The notes under the pieces are model-generated. The model saw nothing but the letters and a program-made list of their open reading frames with translations, made no database searches and was not told where the DNA came from. DNA of 64,000 bases, taken from NCBI RefSeq assembly GCF_039533965.1, contig NZ_BAAAUN010000001.1, positions 558,001 through 622,000 on the forward strand. The letters are read 5' to 3'. Shown piece by piece: positions 52,969 through 60,517 of this stretch. This DNA is from Microbacterium luteolum. Lineage in GTDB: Bacteria; Actinomycetota; Actinomycetes; Actinomycetales; Microbacteriaceae. The first letter of the stretch is position 1. Every line of letters begins with the position of its first letter. The translations under genes and the position numbers were made by a program.

Positions 52969-53445
52969 CTAGCGGTGCGCGTACTCGATCGACGCGCCCA
53001 CGAAGGGCTCCCAGGCGTCGCGCATCTCCTGGGTCAGACGAGTCGGACGCCCGCTGGCCGCGTCCACCAGGACGATCACCGCCGTCGAGCGCGCATAGAT
53101 CGTCCGAGGCTCGGCGGCGGGGTCGTTGTGCACCTCGTAGCAGACCTCGACGCTCGACCCGCCGAGCTTCCCGAACCACATCTGCACTTCGAGCGGGCGG
53201 CGCTGGTAGGGCACCGGAGCGAGGTACTCGATCTCCTGGCGGGCGATGAGGGTCAGGATGCCCTCGTCGATGCCGGAGTCGAGCACAGCCGTGGACGGCG
53301 CCTCCTCCCCCGGTCCTGCACGCCAGAACGCCCGCACCCGCGCCTCCTCGAGCAGCTTGAGCATCGAGGTGTTGTTGACGTGGTTGAAGGCATCCAGATC
53401 GCCCCAGCGGAGGTGGATCGGGATGTGCAGGCGGGGCGAGGACAT
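52969..53445 (-). CDS. Acyl-CoA thioesterase, single hot-dog (YbgC/4HBT type)
   Basis: A 158-residue hot-dog thioesterase. The catalytic Asp is in LRWGDLDAFNHVNNTSMLKL (residues 11-30), followed by EEARVRAFWR and GILTLIARQEIEYLAPVPY. The ATG at 53445 shares one base with the ettA stop (TGATG); the open frame upstream is a shadow of ettA. It is part of an ettA-thioesterase operon that is also conserved in Mycobacterium (Rv2475c-Rv2477c region). Confidence 0.9.
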   Translation of the reverse strand: MSSPRLHIPIHLRWGDLDAFNHVNNTSMLKLLEEARVRAFWRAGPGEEAPSTAVLDSGIDEGILTLIARQEIEYLAPVPYQRRPLEVQMWFGKLGGSSVEVCYEVHNDPAAEPRTIYARSTAVIVLVDAASGRPTRLTQEMRDAWEPFVGASIEYAHR

Positions 53446-55124
53446 CAGTCGCGCGTGAGCTTGCGGTGCGTGGAGCGGTGCGGCTTCGCGGCATCCGGTC
53501 CGAGGCGGCTGATCTTGTTCTCCTCGTAGGCTTCGAAGTTGCCCTCGAACCAGTACCACTGGCCGGGGTTCTCGTCGGTGCCCTCGTAGGCGAGGATGTG
53601 CGTCGCGATACGGTCGAGGAACCACCGGTCGTGGGTGATGACCACGGCACAGCCGGGGAACTCGAGCAGAGCGTTCTCGAGCGAGCTCAGCGTCTCGACG
53701 TCGAGGTCGTTGGTGGGCTCGTCGAGGAGCAGCAGGTTGCCGCCCTCTTTCAGCGTCAGCGCGAGGTTGAGACGGTTGCGCTCACCACCGGAGAGGACGC
53801 CGGCCTTCTTCTGCTGGTCCGGCCCCTTGAAGCCGAACTTCGAGACGTAGGCGCGAGAGGGGATCTCGGTCTTGCCGACCTGGATGTAGTCGAGCCCGTC
53901 GGACACGACCTCCCACAGGGTCTTGTTCGGGTCGATGTTGGAGCGCGACTGGTCGACGTAGCTGATCTTGACCGTCTCGCCGACCTTCAGGTCGCCTCCG
54001 TCGAGCGGCTCGAGGCCGACGATCGTCTTGAACAGCGTGGTCTTACCCACACCGTTCGGCCCGATGACGCCGACGATGCCGTTCGGCGGCAGGTTGAAGC
54101 TGAGGCCGTCGATCAGCACGCGGTCATCGAAGCCCTTCTGCAGCTTCTTGGCGTCGATGACGATGCCACCGAGGCGAGGGCCTGCGGGGATCTGGATCTC
54201 GTCGAAGTCCAGCTTCCGGGTCCGCTCCGCCTCCGTCGCCATCTCCTCGTAACGGGCGAGACGGGCCTTGGACTTGGTCTGGCGGCCCTTGGCACTCGAC
54301 CGAACCCACTCGAGCTCCTCCTTGAGGCGCTTGGCGAGCTTCGCGTCCTTCTTGCCCTGGACCTCCAGACGCTCGCCCTTCTTCTCGAGGTAGGTCGAGT
54401 AGTTGCCCTCGTAGCCGATGAGACGACCGCGGTCGACCTCGGCGATCCACTCGGCGACGTGGTCGAGGAAGTACCGGTCGTGGGTGATCGCGATCACCGC
54501 GCCCTTGTACGCCTGCAGGTGCTGCTCGAGCCAGAGCACGCTCTCCGCGTCGAGGTGGTTGGTGGGCTCGTCGAGGAGCAGGAGATCAGGCTTCTGGAGC
54601 AGCAGCTTCGCCAGCGCCACGCGACGCTTCTCACCACCGGAGAGCGGGGCGATGGCAGCGTCGGCCGGCGGGGTGCGCAGGGCATCCATCGCCTGGTCGA
54701 GCTGGGAGTCGAGGTCCCAGCCGTCTGCGGCGTCGATCTCCTCCTGGAGCCCGCCCATCTCGGCGAGAAGCGCATCGAAGTCGGCGTCGGGGTCGGCCAT
54801 GAGCGCCGAGATCTCGTTGAAGCGGTCGACCTTCGCCTTGATGGCGATGCCGTCCTGGATGTTCTCGATCACCGTCTTCGACTCGTCGAGTTCGGGCTCC
54901 TGCATCAAGATGCCGACCGTGAAGCCCGGGGAGAGCTTGGCCTCGCCGTTCGACGGCGTGTCGAGACCTGCCATGATCTTGAGGATCGTCGACTTACCGG
55001 CGCCGTTCGGACCCACCATGCCGATCTTGGCACCGGGAAGGAATGCCATGGTGACGTCGTCGAGGATGAGCTTCTCGCCCACTGCCTTGCGTGCACGCAC
55101 CATCGAGTAGATGTACTCAGCCAC
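53445..55124 (-). CDS. ettA: Energy-dependent translational throttle protein EttA (ABC-F)
   Basis: A 559-residue ABC-F ATPase with two ATPase modules. Walker A motifs are GPNGAGKST at residues 38-46 and GPNGVGKTT near 355, with ABC signatures LSGGEKRRVALAKLLL and LSGGERNRLNLALTL and Walker B motifs LLLLDEPTNHLDAESV and LLLLDEPTNDLDVETL. The arm subdomain and linker PtIM lie between. EttA binds the ribosomal E site and links translation to ATP level. GGAGCGG precedes the ATG; followed by the thioesterase gene. Confidence 0.96.
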   Translation of the reverse strand: MAEYIYSMVRARKAVGEKLILDDVTMAFLPGAKIGMVGPNGAGKSTILKIMAGLDTPSNGEAKLSPGFTVGILMQEPELDESKTVIENIQDGIAIKAKVDRFNEISALMADPDADFDALLAEMGGLQEEIDAADGWDLDSQLDQAMDALRTPPADAAIAPLSGGEKRRVALAKLLLQKPDLLLLDEPTNHLDAESVLWLEQHLQAYKGAVIAITHDRYFLDHVAEWIAEVDRGRLIGYEGNYSTYLEKKGERLEVQGKKDAKLAKRLKEELEWVRSSAKGRQTKSKARLARYEEMATEAERTRKLDFDEIQIPAGPRLGGIVIDAKKLQKGFDDRVLIDGLSFNLPPNGIVGVIGPNGVGKTTLFKTIVGLEPLDGGDLKVGETVKISYVDQSRSNIDPNKTLWEVVSDGLDYIQVGKTEIPSRAYVSKFGFKGPDQQKKAGVLSGGERNRLNLALTLKEGGNLLLLDEPTNDLDVETLSSLENALLEFPGCAVVITHDRWFLDRIATHILAYEGTDENPGQWYWFEGNFEAYEENKISRLGPDAAKPHRSTHRKLTRD

Positions 55125-55187
55125 CGAAAACCGCTCCTTCTGTTGGCGTCGAAGATCGACACTCCAGCCTACCGGCCCTCGGCTGTG

Positions 55188-55685
55188 TCACCAGTCGATG
55201 GGACGAGTCGTGCCGACCAGGCAGCGCCCTTCCGCCAACTGGGGCATCACCGCGGTGACGACCTGCCCGGTCGAGGGCCCGACCTGGCCGATCAGGCATT
55301 CGTCCTCACCCCAGCGCACCGAGAACTGCAGGCTCTCCGCCGTGTTGCCGACGGTGGAGAGGTCCTGAGTCACCTGCATCGCGGCGCGGTCGAACCCCGC
55401 AGCGGTGAGGGCGTCGATGTACGCGCGCCCGGACACGCGCTGGTCGGTCGCCCAGATCCCCTCCGACACTCTCGTGAACACGGGGAGGTTGTCCTCGGCG
55501 GTGCCGTCGGGCACCAGCTCCGGTTCCGCCGGCACCGTGGAATCCGGTGTCGGCGAAGCCTCGGCGGATGGCGGCGCGACGGAGTCGGGCCCCGGCGTGC
55601 AGGCGGAGAGGAGGAGCAGCCCGGAGGCGAGAGCCAGGACGGAGGCGGCCTTCCGCGGCGCCGCAGAGACCGGTCGACGAAGCAC
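55188..55685 (-). CDS. Predicted lipoprotein (DUF6993-like)
   Basis: A 165-residue protein with a signal peptide RKAASVLALASGLLLLSAC and lipobox L-S-A-C (Cys29), then a Pro/Ser-rich linker (residues 31-60) and a compact domain with two Cys (DECLIG and GRCLVG) that may form a disulfide outside the membrane. Function unknown. Not in an obvious operon; 64 bases separate it from ettA. Confidence 0.82.
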   Translation of the reverse strand: MLRRPVSAAPRKAASVLALASGLLLLSACTPGPDSVAPPSAEASPTPDSTVPAEPELVPDGTAEDNLPVFTRVSEGIWATDQRVSGRAYIDALTAAGFDRAAMQVTQDLSTVGNTAESLQFSVRWGEDECLIGQVGPSTGQVVTAVMPQLAEGRCLVGTTRPIDW

Positions 55686-55758
55686 GTGCTGAGTCTACGG
55701 GCAGCGACCGTGCAGCCCGCACCGCCGACCGGTCCTGGTCCGTCCCTTCGTCGCCTCT

Positions 55759-56304
55759 TCAGTGCGCGGTCGCGGACGTGGCTGCGGCACCCGCCGGGGC
55801 TTCCGCCCACGAGAGATCCAGATCGGGCAGCTCTCGATGATCGTCGGCGTCGGCATCGGCACCGGTATCGGTGTCGAAGTCGTTCTCCTGATCGGCCGAG
55901 CGCGCTTCCGGGGTGGCCCCGTGGGTCCCCGCGTCCGAAGGCGTCGCTCGACTCCGGGCGAGGAACGCGGTCGTCCCCCACCGCAGATCGTGTCCGATCG
56001 CCTCGGCGATGATGTCGACGCTGGTCCCCTGTTTGCCGTTGCTCTCCCAGGTGCGGATCCGGAGCCGACCGGTGACGATGACGCTGTCCCCCGTGCGGAG
56101 CGACGCCTTGGCATGCTCGCCGAGCTGCCGGAACGCGGCGACCGAGAACCAGTTGGTGTCCGCGTCGATCCACGCCTGGGTCGCGTTGTCGAATCGGCGG
56201 TGGGTGCTGGCGAGTCGGAAGTTGGTGACCGGCGCCCCTCCTCCGGTCTGTCCGTGTGTCGGATCGGTGGCTACTCGCCCGACGATGGTGACGGTGTCGA
56301 TCAT
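55759..56304 (-). CDS. Single-stranded DNA-binding protein, SsbB-type paralogue
   Basis: A 181-residue OB-fold SSB: MIDTVTIVGRVATDPTHGQT at residues 1-20, NWFSVAAFRQLGEHAKASLR near 50-69, DSVIVTGRLRIRTWE and GTSVDIIAEAIGHDL. The C terminus is acidic (DTDTGADADADDH) but lacks the DDDIPF-type tip of primary SSB, and ends GAAATSATAH. In Mycobacterium the second SSB (Rv2478c) sits next to the ettA homologue as here. GAGGAC lies seven bases before the ATG. Likely role: stress or repair. Confidence 0.92.
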   Translation of the reverse strand: MIDTVTIVGRVATDPTHGQTGGGAPVTNFRLASTHRRFDNATQAWIDADTNWFSVAAFRQLGEHAKASLRTGDSVIVTGRLRIRTWESNGKQGTSVDIIAEAIGHDLRWGTTAFLARSRATPSDAGTHGATPEARSADQENDFDTDTGADADADDHRELPDLDLSWAEAPAGAAATSATAH

Positions 56305-56475
56305 TCTCAGTCCTCTCGATGCCCGGGTCGAATGCCCGGATCGCACCAGCGTGCGGGATCGCGGTTCCCGACGGACACGTCAGACACGCGATCGGTGGAG
56401 AGCCCTCGTGAGATCCGGCGTGTGCAGAACAGCTTCGACGGTCCTCGCTGGCTCTCGGAGGAGGAATGTCGGTGG

Positions 56476-56491
56476 TCGGTCATATGTTCGA
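56476..56491. promoter_or_regulatory. LexA (SOS) box candidate TCGGTCATATGTTCGA
   Basis: Fourteen of sixteen bases agree with the actinobacterial SOS box TCGAAC-N4-GTTCGA when the frequent ATAT centre is included; the right half GTTCGA is perfect. It is 19 bp upstream of the 89-residue gene ATG and 172 bp from the ssb start. A TATGTT -10-like hexamer overlaps it at 56483-56488. Single-site evidence; not tested. Confidence 0.6.
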
Positions 56492-56510
56492 ATCAGAGAA
56501 AGGAGTTCCG

Positions 56511-56780
56511 ATGTCCGACAGCTTGACCACCTATCTGCCCGAGGTTCCCTACGCGACGCCTCGGCTCTCCTCCGCACGCGAGCACCTCGTCCGCGCGGCC
56601 GATCATCTCTGGCGCGTTCAGGACAGGACCGAGCGCGTCCTCGGCCACCTGAGGATCGTCGCCGACCCGCTGGGCCTGCGCTACCGCGCCGAGCGCCTGC
56701 ACCTCGCGACGGGCACGTTCCGCATCGTCGGGGAGTTCTGGCGGCCGGACGACGCGGTCGCCGCACTGCGGTACTCCTGA
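56511..56780 (+). CDS. Uncharacterised 89-residue protein, probably SOS-regulated
   Basis: The ATG at 56511 follows AAAGGAG with five bases between. The protein (MSDSLTTYLPEVPYATPRLS at the N terminus) is Arg/Leu-rich, mostly helical in its middle (AREHLVRAADHLWRVQDRTE) and ends VGEFWRPDDAVAALRYS. I recognise no domain. It is divergent from the ssb paralogue, with a LexA-type box just ahead, so a role in DNA damage tolerance or mutagenesis is plausible. The open frame extends 15 codons upstream to 56466, across the box, so that start is less likely. Confidence 0.75.
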   Translation: MSDSLTTYLPEVPYATPRLSSAREHLVRAADHLWRVQDRTERVLGHLRIVADPLGLRYRAERLHLATGTFRIVGEFWRPDDAVAALRYS

Positions 56781-56834
56781 CCGGCTGCACTCGCCCTGCG
56801 GGACGAGTTGCGGTCGAGACGCAGTCGATCTGGG

Positions 56835-56907
56835 TGCCCCCGGCAGGATTCGAACCTGCGACCAAGAGATTAGAAGGCTCCTGCTCTATCCCCTGAGCTA
56901 CGGAGGC
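56835..56907 (-). tRNA. tRNA-Arg (anticodon TCT)
   Basis: A 73-nt cloverleaf with acceptor GCCTCCG/CGGGGGC (one G-T), D stem GCTC/GAGC, loop CTTCTAA with anticodon TCT at 56872-56874 on the minus strand, T arm GCAGGTTCGAATCCTGC and discriminator A. The bases after it are CCCA, so CCA is not encoded exactly. It reads AGA/AGG arginine codons, rare in this GC-rich genome. Confidence 0.96.
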
Positions 56908-56965
56908 GTGCATCTACCGTACCGCGCCCGGCCGCCGATGTCGGGCCCGTCGATAGTATGGCGGC

Positions 56966-57592
56966 ATGGTATCTGCGTCCGAGAACGATCGTCTCGTATG
57001 GATCGACTGCGAGATGACGGGACTCGATCTGGCGGTCGATGAACTCGTCGAGATCGCCGTCGTCATCACCGATTTCGAGCTCCGCCCCATCGACCCCGGC
57101 TTTCAGGTCGTGATCCGCCCGAACGACGCGGCCCTCGCGAACATGAACGACTTCGTCACCAAGATGCACGAGACATCGGGGCTGATCGAGGAGATCCCCC
57201 ACGGCGTCTCGCTGGAGGAGGCGGAAGCGCAGACACTCGCCTACATCCGACGATTCGTCCCTCTGGAGCGCAAGGCGCCCCTCGCCGGCAATACGATCGG
57301 CACCGACCGCATGTTCCTCGCGAAGTACATGCCGCAGGTCGATCAGTGGCTGCACTACCGGAACGTCGACGTCTCCAGCATCAAGGAGCTGTCGCGTCGC
57401 TGGTACCCGCGCGTGTTCTTCCAGGCTCCGTCCAAGGACGGTGGCCACCGCGCGCTCGCCGACATCCTGGAGTCGATCCGCGAGCTGCGCTACTACCGCG
57501 AGGCCGTCTTCGTCGCCGAGCCCGGCCCGTCCAGCGACGACGCACGCGGCATCGCGACCCGGACGGTGTCGGAGTTCACCTCGAACATGTAA
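56966..57592 (+). CDS. orn: Oligoribonuclease
   Basis: A 208-residue DEDDh exonuclease: motif I RLVWIDCEMTGLDLAVDEL near residues 8-26, motif II LAGNTIGTDRMFLAKYMPQV near 107-126, motif III HRALADILESIREL with the catalytic His. Orn degrades 2-5-nt RNA and pGpG. The length is slightly above the usual 180 because of the C-terminal tail VAEPGPSSDDARG. A TAGACT -10-like element within its stop region may serve tRNA-His. Confidence 0.96.
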   Translation: MVSASENDRLVWIDCEMTGLDLAVDELVEIAVVITDFELRPIDPGFQVVIRPNDAALANMNDFVTKMHETSGLIEEIPHGVSLEEAEAQTLAYIRRFVPLERKAPLAGNTIGTDRMFLAKYMPQVDQWLHYRNVDVSSIKELSRRWYPRVFFQAPSKDGGHRALADILESIRELRYYREAVFVAEPGPSSDDARGIATRTVSEFTSNM

Positions 57593-57598
57593 TAGACT
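57593..57598 (+). promoter_or_regulatory. Possible -10 element of the tRNA-His gene
   Basis: TAGACT lies 30 bases before the mature tRNA 5' end and overlaps the end of orn by the stop codon region. No clear -35 is visible, so the assignment is tentative. Confidence 0.35.
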
Positions 57599-57627
57599 CA
57601 TCTGGTTGCCCGCTCCGGTGGGCACAT

Positions 57628-57704
57628 GGTGGGTATAGCTCAGCTGGTAGAGCGCTGGCTTGTGGTGCCGGATGTCGCGGGTTCGAGTCCCGTTACTCAC
57701 CCCA
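57628..57704 (+). tRNA. tRNA-His (anticodon GTG)
   Basis: The mature tRNA spans 57629-57704, with the extra G at -1 (57628) encoded opposite discriminator C at 57701, the His identity element. Acceptor GTGGGTA/TACTCAC, anticodon stem CTGGC/GCCGG, loop TTGTGGT with anticodon at 57662-57664, T arm GCGGGTTCGAGTCCCGT. CCA is encoded at 57702-57704. Confidence 0.97.
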
Positions 57705-57706
57705 GC

Positions 57707-57740
57707 GAAGAGGCCCGAATCGGATGATTCGGGCCTCTTC
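57707..57740 (+). terminator. Perfect 15-bp hairpin terminator after tRNA-His
   Basis: Arms 57707-57721 (GAAGAGGCCCGAATC) and 57726-57740 are exact complements around a GGAT loop. It starts three bases after the tRNA end and precedes the LysE gene by 41 bases, so it separates the two transcripts. Confidence 0.85.
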
Positions 57741-57781
57741 TGCGTCTCGGCCGCCCAAGCGCCGGGCTCTAGACTGACGGG

Positions 57782-58414
57782 GTGTCACTCGCGGTCTGGT
57801 TCTCTCTTCTCACGGCCTCGGTGGTCATCAGCTTCACGCCCGGTGCCGGTGCGATCAACACGATGTCGAACGCGCTCAATCAGGGGTGGCGCCGTTCGAT
57901 CTGGGGGATCGTCGGACAGCAGATCGCCCTCATCGTCCATGTCGCCATCGTCGCCGCCGGCGTCGGACTCCTGGTGTCGCGCTCGGAGTTCCTCTTCAAC
58001 GCCATCCGGTACGCGGGCGCGGCCTACCTCGTGTTCCTCGGCATCCGGCTCATCCTCGCGAAGCCCGATGTCGTCGTCGCCGACGACGAGATCTCTCCCA
58101 TCGACTCCCGCGAGAGCCACTGGTCGATGATCCGGCGCGGGTTCTGGGTCAACCTGCTCAACCCGAAGGCGATCGTCTTCTTCCTCGCCTTCATCCCCCA
58201 GTTCATCCGACTCGATGAGCCGCCTCTCCCCCAGTACCTCACGCTCGTCGTGACCGTGATCATCGTCGACGTCATCGTGATGTGGGGCTTCTTCGCCGCA
58301 GCTGCCCGCCCGTTCCGCCGTCTGACGCGTTCCGCACGCGGTCAACGCATCCTCAACACCGTGTTCGGCGTCCTGTTCATCGCTGTGGCGGCGCTGCTCG
58401 TCTTCCTTCATTGA
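57782..58414 (+). CDS. LysE-family amino-acid exporter
   Basis: A 210-residue membrane protein with about six helices. The LysE/RhtB signature SFTPGAGAINTMSNALNQGW lies near residues 17-36; later helices are AVFLGIRLILA-type and WVNLLNPKAIVFFLAFIPQF near 121-140. It probably exports amino acids such as lysine or homoserine lactones. GTG start. The neighbouring tRNA and metallopeptidase are separately transcribed. Confidence 0.88.
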   Translation: MSLAVWFSLLTASVVISFTPGAGAINTMSNALNQGWRRSIWGIVGQQIALIVHVAIVAAGVGLLVSRSEFLFNAIRYAGAAYLVFLGIRLILAKPDVVVADDEISPIDSRESHWSMIRRGFWVNLLNPKAIVFFLAFIPQFIRLDEPPLPQYLTLVVTVIIVDVIVMWGFFAAAARPFRRLTRSARGQRILNTVFGVLFIAVAALLVFLH

Positions 58415-58455
58415 CACGGCCGTGTCGCCCCGCGCCCGCCCCTAGGCTGGAGCGG

Positions 58456-58803
58456 ATGGAGATGGATGCTGCCGCCTTCGAGGCGCTCGTGATCGACGAG
58501 CTCGACCAGCTGCCCGACGACATGGTCGACGGGCTGGAGAACGTCGTGTTCGTCGTCGAGGACCGCCCCGAAGACGGCACCCTCGATCTGCTGGGGCTCT
58601 ACGACGGGCTCGCTCTGACGGAACGCACCCAGTACGGCATGGGCGAGCTTCCCGATCGGATCGTGCTGTTCCGGGAGCCCCATCTCGCGCAGTGCGAGAC
58701 CGAGACGGAGCTGCGGGACGAGATCCACACCACCCTGGTGCATGAGATCGCCCACTTCTACGGCCTCGACGACGAGCAGCTCCACGAGATGGGCTGGGCA
58801 TGA
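58456..58803 (+). CDS. Metallopeptidase family protein (zincin-like)
   Basis: A 115-residue small protein with the zinc motif LVHEIAHFYGLDDEQLHEMG (HExxH at about residues 97-101) near its C terminus; the rest is acidic and helical (MEMDAAAFEALVIDELDQL). Such small HExxH proteins often sit beside clpS in actinobacteria and may act in protein quality control. ATG at 58456 is chosen (GGAG upstream); 58462 is possible. It overlaps clpS by four bases. Confidence 0.88.
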   Translation: MEMDAAAFEALVIDELDQLPDDMVDGLENVVFVVEDRPEDGTLDLLGLYDGLALTERTQYGMGELPDRIVLFREPHLAQCETETELRDEIHTTLVHEIAHFYGLDDEQLHEMGWA

Positions 58804-59096
58804 GCACCCCGATCGCCGTCCCCGACCTCGAGGAGATCACCGATCTCCAGGCCGCTCCCCTCGAGCCCTGGGAAGTGGTCGTGTGGAACGATCCGGTGAA
58901 TCTCATGAGCTACGTGGTCCGGGTGTTCCGGACGTATTTCGGCTACTCCACGGAGCGCGCGACAGCACTGATGCTCGCCGTCCACCACGACGGACACGCG
59001 ATCGTCGCGACCGGGCCGCGCGAGACGATGGAGGTGCACGCCCAGGCGATGCATGACTACGGCCTCTGGGCGACGGTGCGGAAGGTGGGCGGATGA
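58800..59096 (+). CDS. clpS: ATP-dependent Clp protease adapter ClpS
   Basis: A 98-residue adapter with the ClpS signature PWEVVVWNDPVNLMSYVVRV near residues 21-40, followed by GYSTERATALMLAVHHDGHA, the N-degron binding pocket. ClpS delivers N-end-rule substrates to ClpA/ClpC. It is coupled on both sides (ATGA overlaps) to the metallopeptidase and the DUF2017 gene, a conserved actinobacterial trio. Confidence 0.95.
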   Translation: MSTPIAVPDLEEITDLQAAPLEPWEVVVWNDPVNLMSYVVRVFRTYFGYSTERATALMLAVHHDGHAIVATGPRETMEVHAQAMHDYGLWATVRKVGG

Positions 59097-59593
59097 GCGC
59101 CCGGGAGATCGTCCTTTCGCTCGCCTTGATCGAAGGCGCACATCTCGCGCGGCTCGTGGACGACTTCCGCGAGTTGATGCGCGATCGCGCCGTGGAGGAT
59201 CCGGCCGTTCGGCGGTTGACCCCGAGCGCGTACCCGGAGGATCAGGCGGCCGCGAAGGCGTTCGCCGACAGTACCCGGGACGAGTTGCTCGATCGGCGGC
59301 TCGACGAGGCGACCATCGTGAGCACGGCGCTCGACCCCTTCGACGTCGACGTCGACGTGCTGTCCGAGGAGGACGCACTGGCGCCCCGCGATCTCGTCAT
59401 CGCAGAGGAAGAGATCGATGCCTGGCTGCGCACGCTCACGGCGATCCGGCTGGTGATCGCCGATCGGCTCGGGATCACCACGGAGGACCAGACCACCGAC
59501 GACGCCCGTGGCGGCATCTACGACTGGCTCGGATACCGCCTCGAAGTGCTGATCCAGGCGGCCGATGAACTCGACGAGCGACGAGGCCGATGA
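59093..59593 (+). CDS. DUF2017 family protein
   Basis: A 166-residue acidic helical protein (EIVLSLALIEGAHLARLVDD at the N terminus, DARGGIYDWLGYRLEVLIQA near the end). DUF2017 proteins follow clpS in actinobacteria; the function is unknown, although an association with the ClpS-ClpC protease is a fair guess. Starts by ATGA overlap with clpS. Confidence 0.87.
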   Translation: MSAREIVLSLALIEGAHLARLVDDFRELMRDRAVEDPAVRRLTPSAYPEDQAAAKAFADSTRDELLDRRLDEATIVSTALDPFDVDVDVLSEEDALAPRDLVIAEEEIDAWLRTLTAIRLVIADRLGITTEDQTTDDARGGIYDWLGYRLEVLIQAADELDERRGR

Positions 59594-59597
59594 ACCT

Positions 59598-60179
59598 CTA
59601 GGGGACGTCGACGATCCTGGTCGCCAGCATCCGCGGGTCGTCGCGCTCCACATGGAGACGCTCCTGAGCCGCCCACCGGTCCCAGTGCGGCCGATACGTC
59701 TCGCCGTCACGCGCCAGCGCTCGAGCCTTGCGAGCGGGCTCCCCTGACTCCACCCAGATCCGCACGTCCCCGAGCCCGACCGTCGACGGCGTCAGGATGC
59801 CGCTGCCTTCGACGATGACGCCGAGAGCGGGGTCGACGGCGTGGCTCTCGGCCTCCGTCTCGCGCTCCCAGTCCCAGCGACGCCAGGTGCCCAGGTATCC
59901 GCGTCCGTGCGGACGGAGGATCCACTCGAGTGCACGATCCACACCGGCGTCGAGACCGTCCCAGCCCGGATACAGCGAATCCAGCGCGATCAGCTGCACC
60001 CGTCCCGCGAGCGGCCAGCGCGCTGCGAGCCGAGCGGCCAGAGTCGACTTCCCGGCACCGCTGCGACCGTCGATCAGGACGACCGGATTCGCCGCCGCCA
60101 GAGCGACGACATCCTGCGCGATCAGCGTCGCGGCGCGATCGATCGCTGCCGCGACCGGATCGTCACTTCTTGAGGGCAC
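59598..60179 (-). CDS. P-loop kinase-like ATP-binding protein
   Basis: A 193-residue protein with Walker A GRSGAGKST near residues 33-41 after AANPVVLIDG, and LIALDSLYPGWDGLDAG, which looks like the uridine-kinase/AAA fold. The Walker B region is VIVEGSG. GTG at 60179 is the only start that fits; it overlaps the GerW gene by 17 bp and has no clear ribosome site, so translation may be coupled. Substrate unknown. Confidence 0.78.
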   Translation of the reverse strand: MPSRSDDPVAAAIDRAATLIAQDVVALAAANPVVLIDGRSGAGKSTLAARLAARWPLAGRVQLIALDSLYPGWDGLDAGVDRALEWILRPHGRGYLGTWRRWDWERETEAESHAVDPALGVIVEGSGILTPSTVGLGDVRIWVESGEPARKARALARDGETYRPHWDRWAAQERLHVERDDPRMLATRIVDVP

Positions 60180-60480
60180 GGATGATGCGCGAGAGCGCCC
60201 GCCCGGTGACCCAGACGAACGGCACAGCCACGGCCAGCAGGGTGACGATGTTCGGCTCGAACCGCAGTCCCTCTTCGCGACGGACGTACACACCGACTGG
60301 GATGGAGACGCCGCCGCCACCACCGCCTTCGCCGCCTTCCGCGCTGCCGCCGCCGAAACCGGAGTAGGTGAGGGACACCGGAGTGATGCTCACCCCGTCG
60401 ACGTCCTGCGGCTCACCGTAAGCGCTCTTCACGCCGAAGGACGCGATCTGCTTTCCCAGTTCCAGTGCAATGTTCGGCAT
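60163..60480 (-). CDS. GerW/YtfJ-like sporulation-type protein
   Basis: A 105-residue protein with the YtfJ pattern: MPNIALELGKQIASFGVKSA at the N terminus, a Gly-rich stretch (residues 45-63, GGSAEGGEGGGGGGVSIPVG), and a hydrophobic C terminus VTLLAVAVPFVWVTG. In Bacillus GerW acts in spore germination, but relatives are common in non-sporulating actinobacteria with unknown roles. The gene lies between dinB and the P-loop kinase on one strand. Confidence 0.82.
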   Translation of the reverse strand: MPNIALELGKQIASFGVKSAYGEPQDVDGVSITPVSLTYSGFGGGSAEGGEGGGGGGVSIPVGVYVRREEGLRFEPNIVTLLAVAVPFVWVTGRALSRIIRALKK

Positions 60481-60517
60481 GGTCCCACGCTAGCCCACGA
60501 ATCACGGACGTGCGCGG

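Noticed and set aside
53466..56012. An 848-codon plus-strand frame over ettA.
   Set aside because: Antisense to EttA, the DUF6993-type lipoprotein and SSB; no domain can be seen.
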